A stretch of 64,000 nucleotides of DNA from UBA5078 sp964538025 (lineage in GTDB: Bacteria; Pseudomonadota; Gammaproteobacteria; Pseudomonadales; Pseudohongiellaceae). Positions within the stretch are counted from its first letter, which is position 1, and each line of letters starts with the position of its first letter. Under the pieces are notes generated by a model. That model had not been told where the DNA came from. It saw only the letters and a list, made by a program, of their open reading frames with translations, and ran no database searches. The stretch lies in contig CAZICZ010000009.1 of assembly GCA_964538025.1 (NCBI GenBank), positions 62,001-126,000 on the forward strand, read 5' to 3'. Made by a program: the position numbers and the translations under genes. This document shows positions 26,205-35,086 of the stretch, in pieces.

Positions 26205-26939
26205 ATGGATGATTTAGAATTTAGAAAACGTGCTTTTGCGAACCCACAGGATCAGGACCCTGATTTTCTGGCCGCCGCCCAGAACAGCCCTGATCGTCAA
26301 CGCCTCCACAAACAGCTCCTCGCACTGGATGAACGTGTGCGCAAGGCGGCTCTCTCCGTGCATGCCCCTGCCGGTCTGGCGGAACGCTTGAAAGCACGGG
26401 AAGTCTCACAACCTGCACTCGCGAAGCCCCGTTGGCAGCGCTATCTGGCCGTCGCCGCCAGCCTTGTGATAGCAGTCGGCCTGGTGTTGTCCCCAGGTCT
26501 TATTACCGCACGCCCCAGCGCATCCGATATGAAGTTCCATGATGAAGTCATCGGACACGTCTATCGAGAGCTGGGTCGGTATCACGTCGGGCTGGAGGAT
26601 CTTAATATCGCCGAGATCAAATCCGTCCTAGAAGAGGCTGGCGGTCATCTGCGCACGGAAGACCAGATCAAGCAGCTGCATATCAAGTTCGCCAATGGGT
26701 GCAACATCGCTCAGAACAGCAAGGGTGCGCATATTGTTCTGGACGGAACCAAAGGGTCGGTGTCAGTCATCGTGGTTCACAATTCACCTGTTACCACGAC
26801 TTTCGACGTTAACGACACCCGTTTTGCCGGCAAGATCATTCCCATCGGCGAAGGAAACCTCATCATCGTGGGGGAAAAAGATGAACCCCTCGATGTGTAC
26901 GAACGCATGATTGAAGACGCTTTCGAATGGTCGATTTAA
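26205..26939 (+). CDS. Single-pass membrane protein, DUF3379-like, putative anti-sigma factor
   Basis: It has 244 residues. The N-terminal 78 are cytoplasmic, charged and helical. They are followed by one membrane segment (about 79-98, LAVAASLVIAVGLVLSPGL) and a C-terminal periplasmic domain with two Cys-free beta-rich stretches around a single Cys (FANGCNIAQ). The start at 26205 (MDDLEFRKRAF) is chosen; the frame extends further 5' into the sigma gene. Pairing with the ECF gene and this topology suggest an anti-sigma factor. The DUF3379 assignment is from recall of similar sigma-linked proteins and is moderately sure. Confidence 0.7.
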   Translation: MDDLEFRKRAFANPQDQDPDFLAAAQNSPDRQRLHKQLLALDERVRKAALSVHAPAGLAERLKAREVSQPALAKPRWQRYLAVAASLVIAVGLVLSPGLITARPSASDMKFHDEVIGHVYRELGRYHVGLEDLNIAEIKSVLEEAGGHLRTEDQIKQLHIKFANGCNIAQNSKGAHIVLDGTKGSVSVIVVHNSPVTTTFDVNDTRFAGKIIPIGEGNLIIVGEKDEPLDVYERMIEDAFEWSI

Positions 26940-26954
26940 GGGACGTGGCGCCGC

Positions 26955-28748
26955 TCAGAACTGATCGGCGCTCATTGCCATAAGAGACTGGCTCCCCGCT
27001 TTAATCTCCGCTTCCAATGCCAAGGCACCCGGCACAACCCGATGCAAATAGTAGTGTGCGGTGCTGCACTTGGCAGAATAGAAGGCTGCATTCCCTTCGC
27101 CACGGGCAAGTGCCTGCTGCGCAGCGCGAAGCATCCGCACCCACATGAAACAGTACATCCACACCCCGACCAGCTGCAGATAGGGAACCGACGCCGCTCC
27201 AATCTCATCCGGATGCTGTTCGCCCGCTGTCTTTAGCCAGCGACTGACCTCCAACACCTGAGAGGTCAGCGATTCGAGCACCGCGCGCGCGGCGGCCTCC
27301 TCTTCACCTGTCACCGGATGGCGCAGAAAGGCATTGACCTCCTCCACCACGACTTCCAGCAACCCTTCTCGATCTCGCACCAGCTTTCTCCCGGCGAGAT
27401 CCAAGGCTTGAATGCCGTTCGTTCCCTCGTAAATTTGTGCGATCCGTGCATCCCTCACATTCTGCTCAAGCCCCCATTCGCGAATGTATCCATGCCCCCC
27501 GAGGACCTGCTGGGCAGTCACACAACCCGCGAATCCCCGATCCGAAAACATGGCCTTTGCGACAGGGATCAAAAACGCCACGCATTTTGCCGCACGCTCT
27601 CGCACCGCAGACTCGTGATGGAAATGCACACGATCCAGTTGCGAGGCTAGGAATACTGCGAGGGCACGACCGGCCTCAACATCGGCCCGGACACTCAACA
27701 GCATTCGCCTGACATCCGGATGCTCAAGGATCGAATCCGCAGGAGCCAAAGGATTTGCAGGCCCTGTAGATCGACGTCCCTGAAGCCGGTCACGCGCATA
27801 GGCGGCCGCCACCTGATAGGAGCTGTCTGCCAGGCCAACACCTTGCAGACCAATTGAAAGACGCTCGTAGTTCATCATGGTGAACATGCAGTGCAGGCCT
27901 TCATTGGGATTGCCTATCAGATACCCTTCTGCCTCTTCAAAATGCATGACGCACGTCGCAGAACCCTTGATGCCCATTTTGTGCTCGATTGCGCCACAGC
28001 TCACGCGATTGCGGTTACCAAGCTGACCGGCATTGTCCACAAGGATCTTGGGTACCAGAAAAAGAGAAATCCCTTTAGGGCCTGCGGGAGCGTTAGGCAA
28101 TCTGGCAAGCACCAAATGAAGGATGTTCTCGCACAGATCGTGCTCACCACCGGTGATAAATATTTTGGTGCCGGAAACGCGATACCGGCCGCTCCCTGCC
28201 ACCTCGGCTCGCGTCTTGATAAGCCCAAGATCAGTCCCGGCGTGCGGTTCGGTCAGGCACATGGTGCCTGACCATTCGCCGCTATAAAGTTTGGGGAGAT
28301 AGCGCTCTTTCAGAGCCTCTGACGCATGCGCCGCCAGCGCCATACTCGCGCCGGCACTGAGGATGGGATACAGCGCAAAAGAGGAATTGGCTGCCATCAT
28401 CATTTCTTCGAAAAGAACCGCCACCGTTTTGGGAATGCCCTGTCCACCAAAGGCTGGGTCACCTGCCAGCCCCACCCAGCCTCCCGCTGCGAATGCGCGA
28501 TACGCTTCCTTGAACCCTTCCGGCGTTCTGACATCGCTCCCTTCGCGCAAACATCCCTGCTCATCGCCCTGTCGATTGATCGGAGCGAGCAAGTCCTCAC
28601 ACAGTTTTGCCCCCTCATCGAGAATGGCATCCATGAGCTCACGGCTAATGTCCTGACACCCTGTCATCGATGAAAAGAATTCTGCGGCGCCCTGGACTTC
28701 GTGAAGAATGAAACGCATGTCGGTGAGCGGGGCACGGTAGTCACTCAT
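26955..28748 (-). CDS. Acyl-CoA dehydrogenase (large, with C-terminal extension)
   Basis: This FAD-dependent fatty acyl-CoA dehydrogenase has 597 residues, longer than the 380-residue core family. The core shows MCLTEPHAGTDLG (FAD and substrate contacts), ERLSIGLQGVG, QVLGGHGYIRE and the catalytic Glu in IYEGTNGIQALDL. A C-terminal helical domain of about 130 residues follows. Such enzymes act in beta-oxidation. The ATG at 28748 (MSDYRAPL) is the likely start. It stands alone and converges on the DUF3379 gene. Confidence 0.93.
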   Translation of the reverse strand: MSDYRAPLTDMRFILHEVQGAAEFFSSMTGCQDISRELMDAILDEGAKLCEDLLAPINRQGDEQGCLREGSDVRTPEGFKEAYRAFAAGGWVGLAGDPAFGGQGIPKTVAVLFEEMMMAANSSFALYPILSAGASMALAAHASEALKERYLPKLYSGEWSGTMCLTEPHAGTDLGLIKTRAEVAGSGRYRVSGTKIFITGGEHDLCENILHLVLARLPNAPAGPKGISLFLVPKILVDNAGQLGNRNRVSCGAIEHKMGIKGSATCVMHFEEAEGYLIGNPNEGLHCMFTMMNYERLSIGLQGVGLADSSYQVAAAYARDRLQGRRSTGPANPLAPADSILEHPDVRRMLLSVRADVEAGRALAVFLASQLDRVHFHHESAVRERAAKCVAFLIPVAKAMFSDRGFAGCVTAQQVLGGHGYIREWGLEQNVRDARIAQIYEGTNGIQALDLAGRKLVRDREGLLEVVVEEVNAFLRHPVTGEEEAAARAVLESLTSQVLEVSRWLKTAGEQHPDEIGAASVPYLQLVGVWMYCFMWVRMLRAAQQALARGEGNAAFYSAKCSTAHYYLHRVVPGALALEAEIKAGSQSLMAMSADQF

Positions 28749-28890
28749 AGGGATCGGCGTCCAAAAAAACAAAAAGGGAGAAGTAAGCTACCTTACTGAG
28801 GGGAGTGATCTCGGTCAACGGCTCGGGCTACGCGACACGCGACACGCTGAACACGAAAGACCAGGCCAGGTTAGAGTGGGGGAGCACAAA

Positions 28891-29574
28891 ATGCTGAAGA
28901 CTGTCGGGCAGTGCCTCTTGTGTGGCGGAGCAAGCTCACTTCGGCCTGCTATCTGCCATGGGTGTCAGATCGCCTTGCCTGTCATTGCCTCGCAGTGCCA
29001 GCAATGTGGCATCGCACTTCCCGCAGGCGCACCGTCGCTGTGCGGCTCCTGTCTGAATTCCCCCCCCGCGTTTGACCGCTGTTGGACTCTTGGCGCCTAC
29101 GACTTTCCCCTGCGAGAGCTGATCGGTCGTTTTAAATTTAATGAAGATTTCTGTGCAGGCACGGCACTGTCACTCCTCCTCGCCAAACGCCTGAAAAACG
29201 CCTGGCACGAGAGGCCTCCTCAGGTTCTGGTGCCTGTCCCACTTCATCGCATCCGACTGGCGCAACGCGGGTTCAATCAAAGCGTGCACATCGCACGGGT
29301 TCTGGCACACCGGCTGGAAATCCCTGTGGAGAACGCACTGTGTCGCAGAACGCGCAACACCCGTCCACAGAAGGGGCTGACGGCCTCCGAGAGGCAACGT
29401 AATCTGAAAGCCGCATTTGCCCTGCCTTCGCCGTTTCCTTCGTTTGAGCACATCGCCATTGTCGACGATGTGGTAACGACCATGAACACGGTGCATGAAA
29501 TTGCCGGACTGTTTAAATCGCGGGGGGTAAAGCGAGTGGATGTGGTGTGTCTTGCGAGGGTGCTGGACGACTAG
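28891..29574 (+). CDS. ComF/GntX-family phosphoribosyltransferase-like protein
   Basis: The 227-residue protein has an N-terminal zinc-finger-like region (CLLCGG, CHGC, CQQCG, CGSC) and a phosphoribosyltransferase domain with IAIVDDVVTTMNTVHEI. Family members act in DNA uptake (ComF) or gluconate use (GntX), but the biochemical role is poorly defined. The type IV pilus genes nearby (35.8-41 kb) make a competence role conceivable, which is inference. The ATG at 28891 has GGGGAG at 7 bases. Its stop codon overlaps the stop of the next gene on the opposite strand. Confidence 0.88.
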   Translation: MLKTVGQCLLCGGASSLRPAICHGCQIALPVIASQCQQCGIALPAGAPSLCGSCLNSPPAFDRCWTLGAYDFPLRELIGRFKFNEDFCAGTALSLLLAKRLKNAWHERPPQVLVPVPLHRIRLAQRGFNQSVHIARVLAHRLEIPVENALCRRTRNTRPQKGLTASERQRNLKAAFALPSPFPSFEHIAIVDDVVTTMNTVHEIAGLFKSRGVKRVDVVCLARVLDD

Positions 29575-30479
29575 AATTGATACTTGATCGAGCCATAGGC
29601 TACGCGGCCGCGCGGCTCAAGAGTGGGGGTCAAGGTCTGCTGGATTTGCTCGGGACGCGCATCAAACAGATTGCGCACGCCAACAGAGAATACCGCCTGG
29701 CCCTGTTTCCCGGTTTTGAGGTTGTAGCCGTAACGCAGGTCGAGCGTCGTCATGGTGCCGACGAGCTCATTGAGCTGCTCAAGGTTAAGCGTGCTCAGGT
29801 CTTCAAAAGAGTCGAAATAATGCGTCACCGCACTCGCAGAATGTTTGCCCATCTGCCAGGTCAGCATCAGACTGCTCTGTAACTCCGTGCCTTTGGGCAG
29901 AAGGGTAGAGTCAGACACCGGAGGCAGGGCACTGTCTAGCAAGTTGGCCGCCTTGGCCGTGTCGTAGAGATAGGTCGCTTTGGTGCTGACGATAAATTGT
30001 CCAAAACGGGGAGATTCCCAGACATAAGACGCACTCAGATCGATGCCCTTGGCGAGTTCCCCAGGGTTGACCGTGCTCTTCACCGAGGGTCCTTCCAGCA
30101 TTCCCGCATACAGATTCGAATCGTCAATGTGAAGACCGACGTTTGAAGTCACTGTAGGGAGCAAATTCGCAGCTTCAGGCAGCGCCGTTGCGGTGCTAAA
30201 GGTTTTGTCCAGTTCAACCCGCCACGCATCGGCACGCAAATCCAAACCCTTCGCCGGCGAGAACAACATGCCGATTTCGGAGGAGGTGCGTGTCTCGCTG
30301 GAGAAAGGTGCCTGATACGGAGCAGAAAGCACGGAAAACTTTTCTGAGTAACGTTCGAACAGAGAGGATGCGGTAGAAGCGTCTGCGCCTGCCAGATTTT
30401 GCGCCGAGACAGGCGACACCAATGCAAGACAGCTCACGGCTGTTGCAAAGAGGCCTTTGACGTCCCGGAATACGTGCAT
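29571..30479 (-). CDS. Secreted beta-barrel protein resembling only the C-terminal part of a TonB-dependent receptor
   Basis: The 302-residue protein has a signal peptide (residues 1 to about 26, ending SPVSAQ) and then sequence like the last strands of a TonB-dependent receptor: SSEIGMLFSPAKGLDLRADA, GIDLSASYVWESPRFGQF, TTLDLRYGYNLK, VGVRNLFDARP, and a final Phe (SIKYQF) as in outer-membrane proteins. No TonB box or plug domain is present and none is encoded upstream. It may be a domain-reduced barrel, or a truncated receptor that regained a signal sequence. It has a plausible ribosome site (AAGGGAAAG). Confidence 0.7.
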   Translation of the reverse strand: MHVFRDVKGLFATAVSCLALVSPVSAQNLAGADASTASSLFERYSEKFSVLSAPYQAPFSSETRTSSEIGMLFSPAKGLDLRADAWRVELDKTFSTATALPEAANLLPTVTSNVGLHIDDSNLYAGMLEGPSVKSTVNPGELAKGIDLSASYVWESPRFGQFIVSTKATYLYDTAKAANLLDSALPPVSDSTLLPKGTELQSSLMLTWQMGKHSASAVTHYFDSFEDLSTLNLEQLNELVGTMTTLDLRYGYNLKTGKQGQAVFSVGVRNLFDARPEQIQQTLTPTLEPRGRVAYGSIKYQF

Positions 30480-30551
30480 GATTCTTTCCCTTGGCTAGCT
30501 AGGTCCTGACTTTTTTCATTCTTGCCGTCTCGAATCGTCAGTCTGAAACGG

Positions 30552-30585
30552 AAAAAAGCACTCTTTTGGCGCGGATCAGGAGTGC
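30552..30585 (-). terminator. Probable terminator of the pilM-folK gene cluster
   Basis: On the minus strand GCACTC (30580-30585) pairs with GAGTGC (30558-30563) across a 16-base loop, followed by TTTTTT (30552-30557). It lies 26 bp after the folK stop. The stem is short, so the call is moderate. Confidence 0.6.
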
Positions 30586-30610
30586 CTAGTATACACACGC
30601 CATTTCAAAC

Positions 30611-31189
30611 TTACAGAGCCGATTCTTTATTAATACGCGAAATTCTGCCCTGATTTTCAGTGAGTTCCAGAAGCTTTCTGACAGAAAGCGAGAATCCGGG
30701 AATCACGAAGTCCGGCAGCACTTCCAAGAGAGGCACGAGCACAAATCGACGGGTATGCATGCGAGGGTGTGGCAGGGTGAGAATTTCATCTGAACATTGC
30801 GTGTCTCCAACACACAACACATCCAGATCAAGCGTACGGGCCGCATTGCGCGTGCCCGAGCGGACGCGACCAAAACGCTCCTCGATTCTTTGCAAGTCGC
30901 GCAACAGGCGATGAGGGGACACGTCTTGGGGGGAAAACACCGCCACACCATTGATAAAGCGCGGAGACCCGGGAGGACAGTCGAGCGGGTCAGTCTCCCA
31001 CCAGGAGGAGACCAGTACAGACCCCTTACTTAGACCTGCCAAGGATTCGAGCGCCAGCTGCAAGGTGCCAAGAGGGGGGCTTTCCTCGGCGGCAAGGTTG
31101 GCCCCCAGCCCGATGATGGCAAGGGGGCTCCCCTGAAGTGCGGGCACTTCCGCCACACTAGCCTGGATGATAGGCGCGGGAATACTCAT
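30611..31189 (-). CDS. folK: 2-amino-4-hydroxy-6-hydroxymethyldihydropteridine pyrophosphokinase
   Basis: HPPK transfers pyrophosphate from ATP to hydroxymethyl-dihydropterin, the step before FolP. Family landmarks are IIGLGANLAAEE, SSWWETDPLDCPPGSPRFING, RTLDLDVLCVGD and LPHPRMHTRRFVLVPL. The ATG at 31189 would overlap hemE by 32 bp; a GTG at 31156, one base after the hemE stop, is a good alternative. Placement behind hemE is unusual, since folK normally follows pcnB. Confidence 0.94.
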   Translation of the reverse strand: MSIPAPIIQASVAEVPALQGSPLAIIGLGANLAAEESPPLGTLQLALESLAGLSKGSVLVSSWWETDPLDCPPGSPRFINGVAVFSPQDVSPHRLLRDLQRIEERFGRVRSGTRNAARTLDLDVLCVGDTQCSDEILTLPHPRMHTRRFVLVPLLEVLPDFVIPGFSLSVRKLLELTENQGRISRINKESAL

Positions 31190-32231
31190 GTACGGACTCG
31201 ACAAACACCGCCACATTGGCCGGATCGACATCAGGCGTAATGCCGTGCCCTAGATTGAAGACATGCCCAGAGCCGTTTCCATAGGCGCTTAGAATGCGTT
31301 TCACCTCGGCCCGGATACTCTCCGGTGTTGCATAAAGAATGGCGGGGTCCATGTTTCCCTGCAGGGAGACCTGATGTCCAATCCGCGACCTCGCCGACCC
31401 GATGTCAATCGTCCAATCCAGCCCCACGCAATCTGCGCCACTTTGGGCAATGTCCTCCAGCCACAAGCCACCGCTCTTGGTAAACAAGATGACCGGTACC
31501 TTGCGCCCTTCCGACTCGCGAGTCAGTCCGGCCACAATTTTCTTCATGTAGGCAAGGGAAAACTCCCGGTAGGCATGGGTGGACAGCACGCCGCCCCAGG
31601 TATCAAAAATCTGCACGGCCTGCGCTCCCGCCGCAATCTGGGCATTCAGGTAATTGGTGACCGCGCGGGCAAGCTTGTCCAGCAACTGATGCATCGCTTG
31701 CGGTTGATTGAACATAAATGCCTTGGCATGCCGAAAGTCTTTGCTGCCGCTGCCTTCGATCATATAGGTCGCCAACGTCCACGGACTGCCGGAAAACCCG
31801 ATGAGAGGGACGGAACCGTTCAGCTCCCGGCGAATCGTAGATACCGCATCGGTGACATAGGACAAATCCCGCGCAGTATTCAATTCCGGCAGCTGGACGA
31901 CATCCTGCTCAGTGCGCACGACCTTGTGAAATCGCGGGCCCTCGCCTTCCGAGAAATAAAGTCCCTGCCCCATCGCATCGGGGATTGTGAGGATGTCCGA
32001 AAACAGAATTGCCGCATCGAACGCATATCGACGTAGCGGTTGCAGCGTCACTTCGCAAGCAAGCTCGGGCGAGCGACACAGGCTCATAAAATCTCCCGCC
32101 TGTTTGCGAGTCGCCCGATACTCAGGCAAATAACGACCGGCCTGACGCATCATCCAGACGGGGGTCACATCTACGGGTTCGCCACACAAGGCTCGCAAAA
32201 ATCGATCATTCTTCAGGGCTGTCAATGCCAT
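31158..32231 (-). CDS. hemE: Uroporphyrinogen decarboxylase
   Basis: HemE removes four carboxyl groups from uroporphyrinogen III in haem synthesis. The 357-residue barrel has the N-terminal WMMRQAGRYLPEYR and FSDILTIPDAMG (catalytic Asp), and GFSGSPWTLATYMIEG. The ATG at 32231 (MALTALKNDRF) with GAGGAA just before it is the family-typical start. It lies about 135 bp after damX. Confidence 0.98.
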   Translation of the reverse strand: MALTALKNDRFLRALCGEPVDVTPVWMMRQAGRYLPEYRATRKQAGDFMSLCRSPELACEVTLQPLRRYAFDAAILFSDILTIPDAMGQGLYFSEGEGPRFHKVVRTEQDVVQLPELNTARDLSYVTDAVSTIRRELNGSVPLIGFSGSPWTLATYMIEGSGSKDFRHAKAFMFNQPQAMHQLLDKLARAVTNYLNAQIAAGAQAVQIFDTWGGVLSTHAYREFSLAYMKKIVAGLTRESEGRKVPVILFTKSGGLWLEDIAQSGADCVGLDWTIDIGSARSRIGHQVSLQGNMDPAILYATPESIRAEVKRILSAYGNGSGHVFNLGHGITPDVDPANVAVFVESVHEYSRAYHPG

Positions 32232-32365
32232 TTCCTCGTCCTGCTGATGGGACACTCAATAAATTGGGAAGGCTTCAGGGGGGAATATGGATCCCGTCCC
32301 CGATCGCGGATTGATCGGGCGCGCCATTCTACACAGCCGGTTCCGGGGGGACAAACCACTCCACG

Positions 32366-33943
32366 TCAGTTGCCGGCGCGAACCTCGGTCTGGACGGCGC
32401 CCAAACGACGGATCCAGGGCTCAAGACGCCCGAGCTCTCCCGTGAGACCGGCGGCTGCCGATTGCGCGGCCGCTTGATTGGGATAATGACCATGGATGAC
32501 GACAAACCATGGACGCCCCTGATTTGTCGTTTCAAACCAATACAGGGGGCTCGCCGGATGACGCGCAACAAACGCTTCGACATTCGCACGAGAAGCCGCA
32601 CCCAGTAACTGGACGGTGTACTCGTTAGGCGGAAACGCCAAAATCTGATCGCGTGGACGCTGGGCGCTGGGGGCACTTGCCGGGGCCGTCGGCGCCGCAG
32701 GCGTAGCCGCTACCGGAGCAGGCACCTGAGTTGGTGTCGGTGTTGGTGTGGGTGTCGGCGCAGTGACTGCACTGGCGACTGCCGGGGCGGGCGCTGCCAG
32801 CTGCTCCACATCCGCTTGTACTTCCGGGGAAGTAGGCAACGCAAGTTCCGCAACCGCTGGAGTCTCTGGGACCGGCACAGCGGCCGTATCCGGCGACGCT
32901 GTCTGAACGTGAGTTTCTGGGCGCGGGGCAGGTTGCGGTACTGACTGCACAAAGGGAGACGCCGCATCCTGCTCATCCGTCAGGGGAATAGGTAAGGCAC
33001 TTTCGACAACAGGTGTCGGCAAAGCAATCTGGCGCTGGGACATTGTTGGCGCATCGTCCCCGCTGCCGAACAGGAGCGCGATGGCCAGAACAAGGACAAG
33101 CCCTCCCGCAGCAATCGCATAGGGAGTACTCAGGCGAATCTCAGGGAACGGAGGCAGCCATGACAAGGTCGACCCACTGCTAAACAGCAACTCTTCGGCA
33201 ACGAGGTTGATGCGACCGGGATTTCCCTGAGAAAGTTTGTGTATTTTTTCTATCTGGCGAGCACTGAAGGGGAGCGGCCGGGCGGGATCCGTGTCATTGA
33301 AACCGACTGCGTTCAACCGATAACGCAGGTAGTTCCGCGTTTCGTCCAAATTGAATTCCGGAAGTCGCACAGACGTAAATTGATTCTGCCCCTCGTGCTG
33401 AGGACAGGTGTAATCGAGCATGTCCAGCAAGGAGGCCTGACCGACCAGAATGACATGAAATGTCGCGTCATGATTCTCCACCAAGGCGAGTTTCACGAGC
33501 AGGCTGAACGCATCATCACCCAGCTCGTGCGCATCATCGACGATCAGCACAACACTGCGGGATTGGCTCCGGACCGCCTGAAAATATCGCAGCAGGGCTG
33601 CCTTGAGTTCCGCCATGCTGGCGTTGGCGGGGAAATCCAAAACAAACGCCTTGAACATTTCCTGCAGAAGCTGGGACGGACTCGTCAACATACTCGCGCG
33701 CGTGCGGGCAACTATCTGGTCACGTTCTGCACGGCGAGCATAAAAATCAGCCAGGGTAGTTTTGCCGCAGCCCTCCGGTCCCACCAGAGCAACAATATCG
33801 CTGCTCTCCCGTGACAGCAGCTTTAACTGATCGAGACTGGCGCGACGTATTCCTCCTGGAAACAGGGTCTCCAGCGGGGTGGTCGCCGCAAACGGGTTTG
33901 CCGTCAAATTGAGCTCCGCCAAGGTCTCATTCAGTGCTGGCAC
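32366..33943 (-). CDS. damX: DamX-like AAA ATPase with transmembrane segment and SPOR domain
   Basis: DamX-type proteins bind denuded glycan at the division septum. The 525 residues hold a cytoplasmic ExeA-like AAA domain (Walker A GPEGCGKT 55-62, Walker B VVLIVDD 131-137), one TM segment (about 275-293), a long Pro/Ala/Thr-rich periplasmic linker with a (TP)n run, and a C-terminal SPOR domain (about 440-515, YTVQLLGAASRANVEAF). E. coli DamX lacks the intact ATPase region; the Pseudomonas version has it. The GTG at 33943 is preceded by AGGAG and overlaps aroB by 13 bp. No dam gene follows. Confidence 0.9.
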   Translation of the reverse strand: MPALNETLAELNLTANPFAATTPLETLFPGGIRRASLDQLKLLSRESSDIVALVGPEGCGKTTLADFYARRAERDQIVARTRASMLTSPSQLLQEMFKAFVLDFPANASMAELKAALLRYFQAVRSQSRSVVLIVDDAHELGDDAFSLLVKLALVENHDATFHVILVGQASLLDMLDYTCPQHEGQNQFTSVRLPEFNLDETRNYLRYRLNAVGFNDTDPARPLPFSARQIEKIHKLSQGNPGRINLVAEELLFSSGSTLSWLPPFPEIRLSTPYAIAAGGLVLVLAIALLFGSGDDAPTMSQRQIALPTPVVESALPIPLTDEQDAASPFVQSVPQPAPRPETHVQTASPDTAAVPVPETPAVAELALPTSPEVQADVEQLAAPAPAVASAVTAPTPTPTPTPTQVPAPVAATPAAPTAPASAPSAQRPRDQILAFPPNEYTVQLLGAASRANVEAFVARHPASPLYWFETTNQGRPWFVVIHGHYPNQAAAQSAAAGLTGELGRLEPWIRRLGAVQTEVRAGN

Positions 33944-35025
33944 AGCGAGTCTCCTGCCTCCAATGTCTGCTGTAGCACGGCAACGTCAATGCCGCTCTCA
34001 ATCACAGTGTGCCCCAAACCCTTCATCAGGATGAAGCGAATTTTTCCGCTCGCCACCTTCTTGTCGACTGCCATCAGCGAAAGATAGTCCTGCGTAGTCA
34101 ACGTTGCGGGAGGCACTACGGGGAGTCCTGCGCGCGCGATCAACGCCTTCACTCTGGCAGCCTCGGACCAGCGGATATAGCCCAGTCGTGCGGACAGATC
34201 CGCTGCCATCACCATGCCCGTGGCAACGGCCTCTCCGTGCAGCCAGACCCCGTAGCCAAGGCCATTTTCAATGGCGTGACCAAACGTATGGCCGAGATTC
34301 AGCAACGCGCGCACGCCACCTTCCTTCTCATCGGCAGCGACAATGCGCGCCTTGTCAGCGCAGCTTACTTTCACAGCCTCTGCCAAGATGTCTTGATTAC
34401 GTGCCAGCAGGCTTTCCAGATTGGCCTCCAGCCATTCCAGGAACGACAGGTTATCGATCAAGCCATATTTGATGACTTCGGCAAGCCCCGCCCGCAACTC
34501 GCGTATTGGAAGGGTTTCCAGAACCTGAGTATCCGCAATCACAGCCTGCGGTTGATAAAACGCGCCGATCATGTTCTTGCCAAGGGGGTGATTGACGCCT
34601 GTCTTGCCCCCTACGGAAGAATCCACCTGGGAGAGCAAGGTGGTCGGCACCTGGATGAAATGAACGCCGCGCTGATAACTTGCCGCAGCAAAACCGGTGA
34701 GATCTCCGATGACTCCGCCCCCCAGCGCAATCAGCGTTGTGCTGCGCTCGTGGCGCGAGGCCAGCAATTTGTCGAACACGAGATTCAAGGTGTGCAGTGT
34801 CTTGGTGTGCTCGCCGTCGGGCAGCACCAGAGAATCGACCTGGAGCCCGGACAAGCTCTTACTGACTTTCTCGAGATACAGGGGCGCCACTGTCTCATTA
34901 CTGACGATTAGCACCTGTTGGCCCGCGATATGGGGAAGGAACAATTCCGGCCGGGCAAGCAAGTCCGAACCGATGTAAATAGGATAGGAGCGCTCCCCTA
35001 AATCCAGTTGCAAGGTCTTCATCAT
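33931..35025 (-). CDS. aroB: 3-dehydroquinate synthase
   Basis: AroB makes 3-dehydroquinate from DAHP with NAD and zinc. The 364 residues include the NAD loop DGEHTKTL, GGGVIGDLTGFAAA, QVDSSVGGKTGVNHPLGKN, and the zinc ligand regions NLGHTFGHAIE and LHGEAVATG. The ATG at 35025 or 35022 is the start; both lack a strong ribosome site. It follows aroK by 61 bp. Confidence 0.97.
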   Translation of the reverse strand: MMKTLQLDLGERSYPIYIGSDLLARPELFLPHIAGQQVLIVSNETVAPLYLEKVSKSLSGLQVDSLVLPDGEHTKTLHTLNLVFDKLLASRHERSTTLIALGGGVIGDLTGFAAASYQRGVHFIQVPTTLLSQVDSSVGGKTGVNHPLGKNMIGAFYQPQAVIADTQVLETLPIRELRAGLAEVIKYGLIDNLSFLEWLEANLESLLARNQDILAEAVKVSCADKARIVAADEKEGGVRALLNLGHTFGHAIENGLGYGVWLHGEAVATGMVMAADLSARLGYIRWSEAARVKALIARAGLPVVPPATLTTQDYLSLMAVDKKVASGKIRFILMKGLGHTVIESGIDVAVLQQTLEAGDSLCQH

Positions 35026-35086
35026 GTGTTCGATGCCACGACACCAGACCACCATGTGGCCGAATCGGGGCGGCAGGCTCCTGTTT

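Noticed and set aside
32725..32765. Short tandem repeat (TP codons) in damX
   Set aside because: It encodes the Pro/Thr linker of the periplasmic region; repeat number is too small to claim phase variation.
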